Positions 1-12,346 of a stretch of 64,000 bases of DNA are shown in pieces. The position numbers and the translations under genes were made by a program. This DNA comes from Allium sativum. Taxonomy: Eukaryota; Streptophyta; Magnoliopsida; Asparagales; Amaryllidaceae. The stretch's first letter is position 1; the number at the start of each line of letters is the position of its first letter. The notes beneath the pieces were generated by a model, which saw nothing but the letters and a program-made list of their open reading frames with translations, had not been told where the DNA came from and ran no database searches. The stretch is from NCBI GenBank assembly GCA_030737875.1, contig CM060912.1, forward strand, positions 122,464,993-122,528,992, read 5' to 3'.

Positions 1-1079
1 GTCGAGGATGAATTGCCAACAATGTAGACCTGTGACCTGATAAACAAAAAACATACAGACTTCAAATGGAACAACATGAATAAATAGTTTTAGCATTAAT
101 AGTTCATTGTTGGGACATAATCATCTTGGTTATTCGACTAAATGTAATCTGTAAATAAATAGCATAAGTAGCCATGCAATTTGACTAAATGTTAAGTCCA
201 TGTATCTTGCATTTAGCTTGCAATCTGTTAAGTCCATTTAGCTTGCATTCAGTTAACTCCATGTATCTTGCATTTGAATAAATAGCACAAGCAGGGACTT
301 CATTTAGCTTGCAGTCAAGCTTGTAATCTTGTCCTTCAGATTACATGGACTTAACTGAAAATAAAAAGCACAAGCGGTCATGCAATTTCAGCAAACCTGA
401 ATGCTCAAATTCCCCTTGTCAATTTTGCTAATGGTATTTCAGCAAAGGTTGAAGTAAAAGTAAGTTCATTTATAATAGTTTCATGTAAACTTGTAAACAT
501 GAGAAGGTTGCCAATGAAAAGCAGGATATCATGAAACATGTAAACATGAATGCTTACGACATTATTTCACTTTAAGTTGGATATGAAACCCAGTAGCAAG
601 TATTATTTTGAAGATCGAAAAGTTTGCTAGTAAGTTTATACTCAAAGTGAAGAAGAAAGACGGTGGGGATATAAAACTGGAAGGTGCAAAAGAAGGTTGG
701 AAAGAAGTTCTGGACATTGATGCCGAAATTTTTGCGCTTACTTCATTTCATTTAGTCGGGATTAGAAAAAACAAATGGTGATACATTAAAATATCAGAAG
801 GTGTGGACTCAGGAGATGTGGCCTGCCCTTAAAGACATGTAATCATCTCCACAAGATGAAAGGATGAACGTTTAAGTTGAAGAGGGTGCAGTGCTAGTAA
901 ATATTTCATGGAATATTAAATAACCAAACAACACTTATTTTTTTTCTAAATAGAAATGTCTCCGTTTTCGGCTAATTAAGTAACTTGCCACTAACTCAAT
1001 CAGTTAGCATAGACTATAAAAATAAAATAGCAACTGCGACAAGGCTTAAACAACAAATTATAAAAACTGTGAATAATAA
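1..1079. other. Flanking intergenic DNA with short subterminal-like repeats
   Basis: AT-rich DNA without a credible gene. Between about 180 and 360 a phrase containing GTTAAGTCCATGTA and TTTAGCTTGCA recurs several times in direct orientation, and once inverted near 342 (TACATGGACTTAAC). Direct and inverted short repeats of this kind are typical of the subterminal zones of CACTA transposons. Since a CACTA-type protein relic lies next door, this could be one end of that element, but I found no clear CACTA terminus. Positions 610-780 read open on the plus strand for about 50 codons and resemble nothing I recognise. Confidence 0.35.
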
Positions 1080-1860
1080 TACACTAACCTGTGAAATGTG
1101 GAAATATGCCCGTATATGGAGGAAATCCTGTTTTTTGTGACTGTGTAGGCATTGTTGCATGTGTTGGCATGGTGGCTTATGTAGGCATGTCGGATTGATC
1201 AGGAATAGAAGCTGGTGTTGGCACAGCTAGTTGTGAAGACTCTACAGCTTGATCAGTGGTCTACGTATCTACAACAGATTGTATATTTATACCAGGTGAC
1301 TGCTTTAACTTATCCAACACACTATTTAAATATAATATATGTGTTAAATATATAACTACAGATAAAATCAGCATTAAAATCATATTTAGAATTTATAGCT
1401 CTAACCGTTGAACAATTTCTTCCACTGAAAATTGATTAGGCACTACCTGAGTAGATGTTGTAGGCATACATCATTGATGGGCATTGGCTGAAGAAGACTG
1501 AGAATCTCGGTGTAAGCCACGATCGTCTACATAAGGTGCTCCATACATCTTTCCATATGTTAGTCCCCCTAATGAATACATCAAATGTTATGGGTTGAAA
1601 ATATTTATTGCTTCTTCTGACTTAGCCTTTTTCTTGAGATATTTCTCCTGATTGAAAAAAAAACATCGATAACGTAAACATACTAACTGTTTTAACTAAA
1701 TATAATTATTACCATTATTTTTTTTAGATTTATTATCCACATATTTACTATTCTTGTAGAGTTTTTTGGCATTTTTGACAGAGTTGGATGGATCTTTCAA
1801 AACATGCCAATATCGAAATACCTCACGAAATGTTGGTTCCTTTCCTGTTACAACTTTCTG
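1080..1860 (-). pseudogene. Decayed CACTA (En/Spm)-type transposon protein, Transposase_24-like
   Basis: Three exon-like blocks read on the minus strand. Block 1 (about 1860-1712) encodes a basic stretch starting with TGKEPTFREVFRYWHVLK and including KKLYKNSKYVDNK. Block 2 (about 1648-1390) follows an AG acceptor and encodes EKYLKKKAKSEEA, later GGLTYGKMYGAPYVDD. Block 3 (about 1325-1090) encodes LDKLKQSPG and ends in TGFPPYTGIFPHFTG before a GT donor. The order 'GREPT..EVF', then 'GG..KGRVYG', then a coiled LxxLxxQ tail is that of plant Ptta/En/Spm transposon proteins (Transposase_24). Several in-frame stops (after FNP, after NAHQ, after VVDT, after DMPT) show it is dead. The family call is from recognition only; the exon structure is inferred. 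Confidence 0.5.
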
Positions 1861-4800
1861 AAATAATTTGTTTGAATGTTAGAAAATTATGATAATTGAT
1901 TATAATATTAGTAAGGGTAAAATCCTACATGGTAATGAAAGATGAATGTCTTTTCACTTATTTTTTAAGTACTGGTTAAATATTGCCCTGATTAAAGACT
2001 ATACAATGTGAATAGTGCACAATAAATCATGAAGCTTGAGTTTAGTAATATGTGTTTTAATACAATACCCCTGTGCTGCTAAGAACATGCATTTTACTCC
2101 AAGGTCAGAGGAAAGCAAAATATGTTGTAAGAGACAAAGCAAATGAATCAGTACTTTGATATACTAATTGAAAATAAAGCTACCATTTATTTGATATAGG
2201 TACCTTTTCCTTCGATTGTTAACAAGTAGATATGGTTAGATCTGCTCCTGACTTTTTGAAAACAAAAGATTGTGCAGGCAATTACAACTTCGGACTGATT
2301 CTTACTCTTTATAAGTATTTTCTTAATCATGTATGTGGGTATATACGTTAGGCGGGGTATTGTGCTACATTTTGGAGCAATATTTTTGGTGCTTTAACTG
2401 AGAATGAACTAAACTTGAAGACTTGAAGTTTGAATCTGAGGTTTGAAAGAGATGAACTAGCATAACTCCATATCTATTATTGGGAGCATATGGACAGTTA
2501 GGAGGTGTCCTTGAGTTCCAATCTGTCAAATTAAGTAACCAGTGAGGAGAAGGAAACAATAATTAAAGATATACAAGGTTAATTAAATGCTTGATGGAAG
2601 AAAATGTTGGGACGGATTTTTCAAAAGGATAAGGCAGCAAAGAATTCAAAACCAAAGACAACAAATCAATGCTGAAGCACCTGGAGTTGAAGCGGAACAG
2701 ACTACAACAAAACTCCACGACAAGAACATATCGCTATAGATATAAATTTATTCAGGTGCAATACCGGTCTGAACTTAGGACAAGTGGACGATGTTGAACC
2801 CAAACACCAAGATTAGAGTGTAAATGCATGACATCTGCAATTAGAGCTGGAAAGCCCTACAGAAAAGAGGACACAATGCAGACCTAAACTAAAGTGCAGG
2901 TTCTAAGTAAGAACCCACACGATAGGTCAGAAATCAGGTAATACAACACAAATTGCAGTGGTAACCACCCGGATAACCACTAAAACATGATAACTAATAT
3001 TGACTGGAAAAGACAGTCCTATCTAAAGAAACGGAGCAATGACAATAAGATGCAAGTTTTCTTACCCAAGAATGACGCGATGGACATGTACGGAACAATT
3101 GTCCCCTCACTAGGGAGCAAGTGGCTCGAACTCGGTAAGGATCCCAAATGATCGAACTCTGGGTTGGATATTAAGCGATAGGAAGACATCGATCCTAAAT
3201 AGGATGTTAAAAGATCTGAAAATTTTGAACCTTTGATTGGACATCGAAAAATCCAGATAGATCGGATCCTAGTGTGGATGTCGACTCGACCATATAATTT
3301 GAACACCTTCTGATTAGACTAAAATAGATAAATCTCATACGAGCACAGGATGATTTTGTTATACGATGTACAAATTTCTCGCACTTCGAACGGATTTAAT
3401 CGAGCAAACAAATGATTAAGTGACCCAAGAACTTTGGAAACATTGTAAAAAGACAAGAAAAAGGAAAATATAAAAAAATAATCGATTTTTTGAAAAAACT
3501 TGAAAAGTCATATTTTGGTTGGGGCCCTGAGATTGGCACTGAGTTGAACTCGGTCCGAACACACAAAATCTCAGGTCGAGCACCAAACGAGAAGAAGACC
3601 CAGCAACCTTAGGAAAACTCCAAGTCATGACTCGAAACAAAACACTCGATCGACACCAAGTTAGATCCATACTGGCCCGAAGCTCATAATTTTCACCAAC
3701 ATGATTCACTCTAACATGTTTAGAACTATCTGGAATGATGACATGAGGAAACTGGAAAGGTTCAATGGAATTTTGAAGAGCCAAAACAAGTCAGTATTGC
3801 CATCATTTGGTTATGCCAATCTGTTAAATTTGGAATGTCAATACATAGATGAAGGAGCCTAAACATGAAGAGAAAATGAGCTTTGGATTTACAAATTCAA
3901 GATGGTTCCAACCTAATTGAAGTCTGTACCAAGGACCTAAAATGAAAACTTGATTCAACAAGGCAACGATGAGGAGGACCCTGACGCAATAAAGAAAAGG
4001 TGTATTTGGATGAACAAATTTAACTTAGTACTAACCAATTTTTTCTTCTATAAATTGTGCAGCGGACCTTATGCTGGATTTGCATATCTTAAACACTAAT
4101 GAATTATGGCCTGAACTTTTCAAGCAAGGATAACATAAACTATGCATATGAAATGGACATGAAGCGTGTTTCTATTTGAAAAGAGCATGAATTAGTTTTC
4201 CAGTGTAAAGGATTATAGGAAGTAAATGAATAAATTATGAGCTGATATACAGATTACGCAAAATGCCAAGTTTTGTTTTCATTGATTACAGAATCAGTAC
4301 AGAAAAAATTTGTGTGGCTGATAATTTACCATATAATACGAAAAGACATGCAGTTTTTATTTTTATTTTTATGAAGTGATCCTCTGAACTAGCAGAGCAC
4401 TCATTATCTTGTAATAAAATGAAATATTAGACACCATCAACAAGCCTCTCAGGTGACGTTACATAATTAGCAAACATAGTAACTAAATCATTAAATCATC
4501 GCCTCTATGATAAAAAAAAATGGAAGAAAATGAAAGTAATCTATCTTATAGGATACAAAGATCAATAGAATATCCAAAAATACTACATTAGCTGCAACAT
4601 AAAATAAGAACTGCTGCAGCTTACGACTACTTGAGCTAAGGCATTATTTGCATAGACCTAAGCTGGTATATAAACTTGCTAGATGAGAAATTGTTGAATG
4701 AGTTGGGGGACTGTCTGAGATGCTAGTGGTGTATTTGATACTGAAGTGATGGGAAATAAATCTATTAGGCTAACGCATGGAGCTAAAAAAAAAAGTGGGA

Positions 4801-5273
4801 GTGGGACTGATGCAAACACGAGGTTGGTGCTTAATACTTGATCGGATGGAAATGCAAAGAGCTACTAAAGCATCTAAATGTACATCATTTGTGTTGACAA
4901 GGTTGTTGTAATGATACATAAATTTGAGGTGGGAACTACGAAGCACTATTTCCAGGACTGCTGCCGAGCTGCTGTAGTGACACACCAGGTATTTGCATTT
5001 AATATTGTTTTGCATGTGCACAAGCCAAGCTCTTGTAGTGATGTATACATTTGAATTGGGTTGAAGCAGATCAAAGATGTTAATGCAAAAGCAATACAAG
5101 GCTGAAAGAAGTGATGCACAATCGATAAAACGGAGTGGCACGCATACACAGGGCTCAGCCAAAATTGATCAACGATAGTTGCTGAAAAGACGTGCATTAC
5201 AGTGGCTTAAACAAGCCAATATAACTAGAACATGCAGTTTGATAACATGTGGTCCGATAAAATGCAGCATTTG
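1861..5273. other. Flanking intergenic DNA, no supported gene
   Basis: About 3.4 kb of moderately AT-rich DNA. Open frames on the minus strand (3019-3306, 3416-3784, 4770-5162) have no recognisable domain, no repeats and no neighbouring exon signals, so I do not call them genes. A degenerate old transposon body remains possible because the CACTA-like relic ends immediately to the left. Confidence 0.4.
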
Positions 5274-5274
5274 G

Positions 5275-5311
<37 letters not shown>

Positions 5312-5312
5312 A
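5274..5312. repeat. Compound microsatellite (AT)n-(AC)n
   Basis: A run of AT dinucleotides passes directly into a run of AC dinucleotides (roughly 5275-5289 then 5289-5311). A simple replication-slippage locus. Confidence 0.95.
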
Positions 5313-6738
5313 TGTTATTCACATTGAGACCATACAATGATCATTGCATGTTATTTACCGGTGTCAAGTGTTATACTACCTTAGTTTGGAGACTGTACCA
5401 TGTGAATAACAAACCATAAGTTAATAAATTTTGATATACAAACTGTACGAGGGTGTGATACTGCTGTCGTTACACTGCTTGCTATCACTGCAATACATTG
5501 ACGTCACAACAATAGCAGAATAACAGCCAAGGCAGCAATGACATGCTCCTCTTTTAGGGGAATGAAAAAAGATATAATGTATGTCATCTTAACTTTATTC
5601 ATGTAAATATAATCGAACATATATACTTCAGCTAGCATATTGAATAGTTGTATGAAAATGTGTTGAAAGTATTTGACTTACAATTTGTTCATTATGTGAG
5701 GCTATTGAAACAGAACCCGCACAATGACGAGTTAGGTCCCTTCTTTCGATGTAAGGTGATTTTTTCGTATTATTTCTCCTCTTTTTTCAAATTCGTCTTA
5801 TGCCCAACGAATATCAATCATCCCATTCCATATATTGGGTTGAATCCAAAAAGGTGGGTGATCTTTGCATTCTGCTATACTAGTCGAATTGTTAACTTTT
5901 TTTGCTACTTCACGTGCAAGGTTTAGTTTTTTCTTCAAATTTTCTTTTTCTATAGCCTTCCATATTCTTCGAATTGTTGGTTCATGAATTTCCTCATATG
6001 AGAAATGCCTCTACATAAAAGAACTTGCAGCTATACTTGTAACTTTTCAAAATAGGCATAATTATCAAAATCAGACAAAATTGTTCGAAAGTTATGATTA
6101 ATTATATTCTAACTATGTTTCACAAGACTCAATCGTTAACAGCACCATAACATTATTATGATCTGTGTTTAAATGTTTTCTTGAACTCAGAAAACTCCAT
6201 TGCACTTCAGCTAGAAATTACTCTCTATAGTGTAGCTTTCCAATAAATATGCATTACTTGAAACAGTTTAGTTCAGGATTTACAGTCGAACAAATCACTA
6301 GAAGGATACATAGGATTCTAATAAATAGTTAAATTGATCTTCAGGAAAATTCTTCATTCATAGTTTAATATGGAAAATGAGACATTTAATTTTGTATTTT
6401 TCTATTATTCTTTTCAGAATGATAGTTATAGAAAAGATGTTGCTATGGCATCGAACTAAAACACCTTTCCTAATGCTAATAGCATGTCATCAATGTACAT
6501 GATGTGAGATCTACACTGATTCTAGGTTAGAAGGTAGCCTGACATTAGCTTAAAGAAAATGTCGCAAGCCTTATGCAGTAGCTTTAATAATAAACAGATT
6601 TAGACATGTTTCTATCACATATTTATTACTCGTTTCCAAATAACTTATAAATTTTAGGGGAAAAAACTCACAGTAGTTGGTTCATGTAATAGCTAGGTCC
6701 AATCATGTGTTCAAGTCAACAATATTAAGGCCAGGCAA

Positions 6739-6741
<3 letters not shown>
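5313..6741. other. Flanking intergenic DNA, nothing recognised
   Basis: AT-rich sequence. The 92-codon plus-strand frame at 5648-5926 is hydrophobic and Phe-rich because of T-rich DNA. It has no recognisable domain and is not called. Confidence 0.4.

Positions 6742-6811
<70 letters not shown>
6742..6811. repeat. Compound microsatellite (TA)n-(GA)n
   Basis: About 23 TA repeats (6742-6787) followed by about 12 GA repeats (6788-6811). The Tyr-Ile and Arg-Glu runs of the overlapping frame 6677-6919 are translations of this repeat, so that frame is not a gene. Confidence 0.95.
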
Positions 6812-7451
6812 CTCTTATGTGTGTACGCATGCACGTATTTAATGTGCTGCTACGACATTGCTATTTCTCTTTCATGCGGCAGCAGCTCTATCTTGGAAAA
6901 CAGACATGAAAGAACCTAATCCCAACAACAAAATTCAATGAACTAGGTTCCATAAATACATGTGGGAATATGTACTCAAAAATACATAAATTTGGTCATT
7001 TACGTATACATAGACACACATCTCACTTTAAAATTTAAAACAAAATTAATCTAGCCTTTCAGATTCTGATTATAATTTTTACAGAGATTACAGAGAATAA
7101 AAGTTTAATGCAAATGAAGACTTGCATGTTCAACACAATTATTAGCTTGATATGATATAATATTTTATATGCAAGTTTCCAACATATGAAACTCAAGACC
7201 AAAATGGTAATGTCAAAATCTTGGTTATTTAATGAACAATATGGTTCAAGGAGTTGTAGAACTAATTATTAGCATATCAATGAAGAGCGATAGAAAAATA
7301 AGATTCATGACAAGAACAGACATTACTCTTCAAATTTACCATGTATTAATCGGTAATACAACAAATTTTAGTGTAACATACCATTAAACATAATTCAATC
7401 CAAATATGCATGTTTTCAAAGGGTAAAGACACTAGAAAAGAGCATTGATAA
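6812..7451. other. Flanking intergenic DNA up to element A
   Basis: No gene seen. The last five bases (7447-7451, GATAA) are the expected left target-site duplication of element A. The matching copy lies beyond the window, so it cannot be confirmed. Confidence 0.4.
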
Positions 7452-10365
7452 TGTAGCATCCCAGAAACTCGACTCTCGAATTCAGACACTAATACATCAT
7501 GTATCAGAATTCAAGTATCGAAAACCCATAAAGCTAATAGAAAGAAATTAGAGAATGAGAAGTAAAAAGAAATAAAATTATGAATAGAAGAAAGAAGAAG
7601 AACAATACACAGTCTCACATCGCAGCGGAATAAAATATAATACAAGAATAATTCTTTATTGAAAAAAATTGAAACAACACTTACATTTATCAGAGTGCAA
7701 TAGACATTCATCACATCTGGACAGTTGTAACAACATGTCCTCATTTTTAACACATAGTGTAATAATTCCTATATAAGAATCAAAAGTCTGAACTCCTCCA
7801 GCTCGTCTCCTGGAATTCATATCATCTTGTCCTGAACCTATATTCGGGCAGACCCAAGCATTACAAACGCACAGGTCAGTCTGGTGAACCAGTGGGAAAA
7901 AACCCACTAAATTATTGGTATCATCCATCTTGATTTGAAAGTAAAAAAATCATTTCGAAAGAAAATGATAATCACCAATCCACACATAAACACGGATGGT
8001 TTTTACCTTACAATAACCCAAAACATTTTTGAAATCAAATTTTTTCTGGTATTATAATAGTGTCTAAATAAAAGTAAATATCAATCTAGCTGAACGCTTG
8101 CATCTCACGCTCCACATATATAGTATACAATCAAAACCGCGGGCTCTTATTAGAGATTGGATTCCGACTATGTCAAGGTATGGAACCACCTACCGATAGT
8201 GTATCTCTAGAGAGGAATAAACTGGGTTCAACAAGAACGTCTTGCAACCCAACCCACACATGACCGACCATTCATTTCTCTTGAGTGTATCGAATATATT
8301 GTCACCTTATGGTTGGTACCAACTTAACCGTTAGTGGGAGGCACAGAAATGAAAAGAAGTAACAAATATAAATATTATCAAGATGGTGACAATACACCTT
8401 AATGGGGGCGACCCACATAGCCATGTTGTCTGCCTGATTTTTATCATTTCCCGGTTGATGAGGCTTGAGGTCATAATTTATTTAGTTGTTTGTTTATTTA
8501 TATTCTTATTATTAGAACATCTGGTCACCATTCACTATGAATGCCACATCGTCAGATCCGCGAGAAAAATCACTAATTGACTTCCACAAAAATACTCTAG
8601 TAGTTAAGCTAAGAGAAGTTCCCTTCTCCGCCACTAGTATGGTACGTTTGAAGAAATCAATGTCCATGACTCCTTTGGAAATACTCTGTCGGACATCCGT
8701 CCATACAAGTTATCCTGGGTCTGGTCAAACCGAAGGCACCCTCCTACCCATCCTTGGAATCACCCTATAGAACAGTAGCGACAAGTTCTTGTAATCCGTA
8801 AATTCCAACCACGATAAACCACAGTATATCTCTGGACGCTAAACCAGAGATTTTAAGTAGTTCTTCCATTTTATAAAGATCTACGGTCTTCGAATACTCT
8901 GTCTCGTTCAGTGTCTAATATATTCAACGTTTACGTATTTGCTGGTCGGAATGGTTTTCGAATATAAATTTGATCCCGGTCTTTCCGTACCAACAATCGT
9001 ATAGGCCAGATTTGATAGTCAGTTATTTAACCTTAAAAAAAACCATTCATCTATAAAAGAAAATTGAATTTACGAATTAAATATTTAGCCTCTTAAATTA
9101 ATCATTCGTTAATTAAACTTCTCAAAATTTCCCCAACATTTGAAATATTCATTTCTCTTCTTATATTAGTATAAAAATATTCAAAATCCTTTCATCTTAA
9201 AATATTTTAAGAATGTACTTCTCATCTTGGTCATCAGTCCCTAACTGAAAACTAGAAAGAAAATAACTCCCTAAGTATTAACCCTGAAGGTCATAACCAA
9301 CATCAGATCAACACTCTGGAAACCATTCATCTCAGCTAATCTCCAGTCAGTTTCTAATTTCTGAACTTCATTTCTTAATTTCTAAATGAGAATTTCCAAT
9401 ATCAATTACCATTTTTAAATGAGATGTTTATCTCAAATTTGTAACCATTCAAATATTTAACTTGAAATTAACATTTACAAAACATTGCTACAACCTTTGT
9501 ATAATATTCCCTTATGGATTTGATTTGTAAAACATTTGCTAAATATTTATTTCTAAACTAAAACAAGAATTTATTATAATGATATATTTCATTAGCTAAT
9601 TCCATTTCATTTAAATCTTCGTAAACCAAGTTCTATGTCAAGTCTTGATTCCAAAAATCTTTATAAACATATGTATATGTCTATTCCACTCATACTAGTT
9701 TATTTCAATAAGCTTCGTTTATTTCTATTCAAAATATTCGTATATAACTTTTGCAAATTTTTACTAATAATATTTGTTATTTATAACCCGTATATAAAAT
9801 CCTTTAATATAATTATATTATGTTATTTAAAATTAGTTCATCTCCAATTCAATTATTATTTAATATTTAAAAACGTTTTCAAACCCCCTTTAAAAAAAAT
9901 CTCATTTGCAAAATATTTGCTCCAACCCCCATTCACCTCACCCGTGGATGATAACTCTCAATAAACATCCATTCTTGGCTTAATTTGTCGGTTTGATTCC
10001 AAACTTGCAGTTTCAAGTTCCAACTCTATTATTCCTTCTATTATTAGATCTATTTCACATAATCTAATAATTTTCATTGAACTTGGAAATGATCAAATCT
10101 ATTAACAATACCGCTTTCAAACCCAATTTCCATCTATCTACATATTCAGATTATATTTTTGAATTCTCAAATAATAATAGTAATAATTTACTTCTTTATA
10201 AATATTGTTTATAAAATCAACTTGTCGTCTTATTTGTTAAAAACAATTCTTTATTGTTCAATTCCATTTAAAACTCGGTTTCTAAGTAAATGTTCTATTT
10301 GAAAATAAAATTCACTTTCGTTATACTTTATATATTTAAATTTGGTTTTGAAATTTATATCCATT
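7452..10365 (-). repeat. Element A 3' LTR, segment 1 (U5/R end in element sense)
   Basis: This is the terminal part of A's LTR in element orientation, up to B's insertion point. Positions 7452-8650 match 38896-40096 closely, apart from scattered substitutions and small indels. A potential hairpin lies at 7975-7999 (CC-a-ATCC ... GGAT-GG). Nested inverted repeats around CAAGAACGTCTTG (about 8230-8260, enclosed by GGGTT/AACCC) are shared with element C. The rest (about 8900-10365) is very AT-rich and holds no gene. The 109-codon frame at 9635-9964 is low-complexity AT translation. Confidence 0.85.
10361..10365. repeat. Target-site duplication of B, left copy (CCATT)
   Basis: CCATT directly precedes the LTR start of B and recurs at 21789-21793 directly after its end. 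This proves that B inserted as a unit into A's LTR. Confidence 0.95.
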
Positions 10366-10579
10366 TGAAACACCCCGAATTTCGGTTAATGCTAAAATTC
10401 ACAAATTAAAGAATAACTAATCCCAGATGTGGGAATTAGGGGAAACGGGTTGCACCATTGCGTTCGTCTTGGAAAAATACGCAAAATAGAGTCTGAGTTT
10501 TCGAAAATCGGAGTCCGTATGAAGAAGATATGGACGAACGAAGTTAGGCAGAAAAACCGAAAACAAGCAAGAATGCACT

Positions 10580-10674
10580 GGCGCACTTGTGAAGTGCGCC
10601 AACACAAAAATGCACTGGCGCACTTGTGAAGTGCGCCAACACATTTTTACACTGGCGCACTTGGGAAGTGCGCC
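10580..10674 (+). repeat. Three tandem 37-bp units, each with a 21-nt palindrome, in B's U3
   Basis: GGCGCACTT-GTG-AAGTGCGCC occurs at 10580-10600 and 10617-10637. A copy with a GGG loop is at 10654-10674. The arms are 9 bp and perfect, and the period is exactly 37 nt. The array lies about 170-260 bp upstream of the TATA box. The right LTR has the same three at 18371, 18408 and 18445. Confidence 0.95.
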
Positions 10675-10840
10675 CGTGTCGGGACAGGAAACCTGCACAG
10701 TTTCTAGAGAGTTCTGTGGTTGGGTGCACCAGTTTGGGGTTTGGGCTTGGTCTTAGGGCTGGTTTCTGGAAGGTTCCGAAATCTAAGGGTCCTAATCTAA
10801 TTTAGGGTTAATCTAATGGCCTAAAACACTTGCCTAATCC

Positions 10841-10848
10841 TATAAATA
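10841..10848 (+). promoter_or_regulatory. TATA box of B's 5' LTR
   Basis: TATAAATA followed by AGACCCTA. The same box and context occur in B's other LTR (18632) and in both LTRs of E (50365, 57826), although the surrounding LTR sequence has diverged. It probably sets the U3/R boundary about 30 bp downstream. Confidence 0.75.
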
Positions 10849-11525
10849 AGACCCTAAGCTAGCCCTAAATGGTCATAATCCTATCTCCTAACTAAACTAT
10901 GCCAAAATTTTCTATCATCATGGCCTCCACTCAAAACCCTAGCCTCCATCCTATTTCTAAACTATTTCTATGAAGGCTTTCATGTGCATACAAGCATCTT
11001 TGAGTTGTATGAGTGATCATTGGCTTGCATTCATCATCAAGTTGCAAGCTTTATGTTCAAGGCTAGAGTTTTTGGGTGATTTGTGGCAAGGGTTTGCTTA
11101 TTGGAGTTTAGTGGTGAGTTTCTATAGACTTAACAATCAATTGTTAAATTGATTATGATAGGATATGATAAGATATGGCTATGTTTGTGGAATCAATGTG
11201 TTTATGCAAGTTTAGTATAGTGTATGTTGTGTGCTATATGCAAGTTTAATGCTATGTTTTATGATGCAAAACACTATGTTGAACATTGATTCATATGTAA
11301 CATGTTATACAAGCTATATGGGAGATTATATGCAAGTCTATATGTAACATGTTATGCAAGTTATGTATTTGGTTTTATGCATGCTAAGTATTTGGTTTTA
11401 TGCATGCTATGTATGTGGTTTTATGCATGCTAAGTATTTGGTTTTATGCATGCTAAGTGTTTGGTTTTATGCAAGTTTGTCTCTTTTTATGATATGCATA
11501 ATATATGCAAGTTTGTCTCTAAGTA

Positions 11526-11931
11526 TGGCATGTTATGCAAGTTCATATGCAAGTTATGATACATATTCATATGCAAGTTATGATGCAAGTTCATATGCAA
11601 GTTATGATACATGTTCATATGCAAGTTATGATGCAAGTTCATATGCAAGTTATGATGCAAGTTCATATGCAAGTTATGATACATGTTCATATGCAAGTTA
11701 TGATGCAAGTTCATATGCAAGTTATGATGCAAGTTCATATGCAAGTTATGATACATGTTCATATGCAAGTTATGATGCAAGTTCATATGCAAGTTATGAT
11801 GCAAGTTCATATGCAAGTTATGATGCAAGTTATGATACATGTTCATATGCAAGTTATGATGCAAGTTCATATGCAAGTTATGATGCAAGTTCATATGCAA
11901 GTTTATGTGCAAGTTCATATGCAAGTTGTCT
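11526..11931 (+). repeat. 24-bp minisatellite in B's 5' LTR
   Basis: Tandem array of a 24-bp unit around TTCATATGCAAGTTATGA with a 12-bp sub-repeat (ATGCAAGTT). Because the unit is a multiple of three, the array is open in several frames on both strands (for example 11354-11965 and 11535-11972 plus, 11487-11954 minus). These frames are artefacts of periodicity, not genes. The array in the other LTR differs by a net 24 bp. Confidence 0.95.
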
Positions 11932-12346
11932 CTTTTATGATATGCATAATGCAAGTTTGGGTTAAATACTAGTTGGGTTTAATGTATGTTCATATATGCA
12001 AGTTGACACCTTTTGAACCCATGATAAAGTTACATGCTATGTTGGCTAAACCCATGACCTTTGTGATGAATCTTCCCTTTATTATGTCGTGTTATGAGAA
12101 CGAACTACGTGGGGAACGATGGGGTTAATATGCATGTTAATAAAATGATGTGAAATGGGTATGATTAATCATACCACAAATTAAATGGACGTAATTGGGA
12201 ATTTACCTATTAAGTTAGGTCTACCCATACTATGGAATTGGGAATTTACCTATTGAGTTAGGTCTACCCATATTCTTAAAAATGTGTAATTAATTAGGCA
12301 TAATTAATTCAAATTATGGGGGTGATTAATTAGGTGTAATTAATCA

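Noticed and set aside
6677..6919. 80-codon frame with Tyr-Ile and Arg-Glu runs
   Set aside because: Created by the (TA)n-(GA)n microsatellite.
9635..9964. 109-codon hydrophobic frame in A's LTR
   Set aside because: AT-rich low-complexity DNA gives Phe/Ile/Leu/Lys-rich translations; no homology, no partner copy visible and it lies inside an LTR.
10580..10674. CRISPR-like array (regular repeats with palindromes)
   Set aside because: Only three units, no distinct spacers, eukaryotic LTR context and an identical copy in the partner LTR. It is a tandem repeat in a promoter.
11354..11965. 203-codon Tyr/Ser/Ala-rich repeat protein
   Set aside because: Translation of a 24-bp minisatellite; other frames and the opposite strand are equally open.
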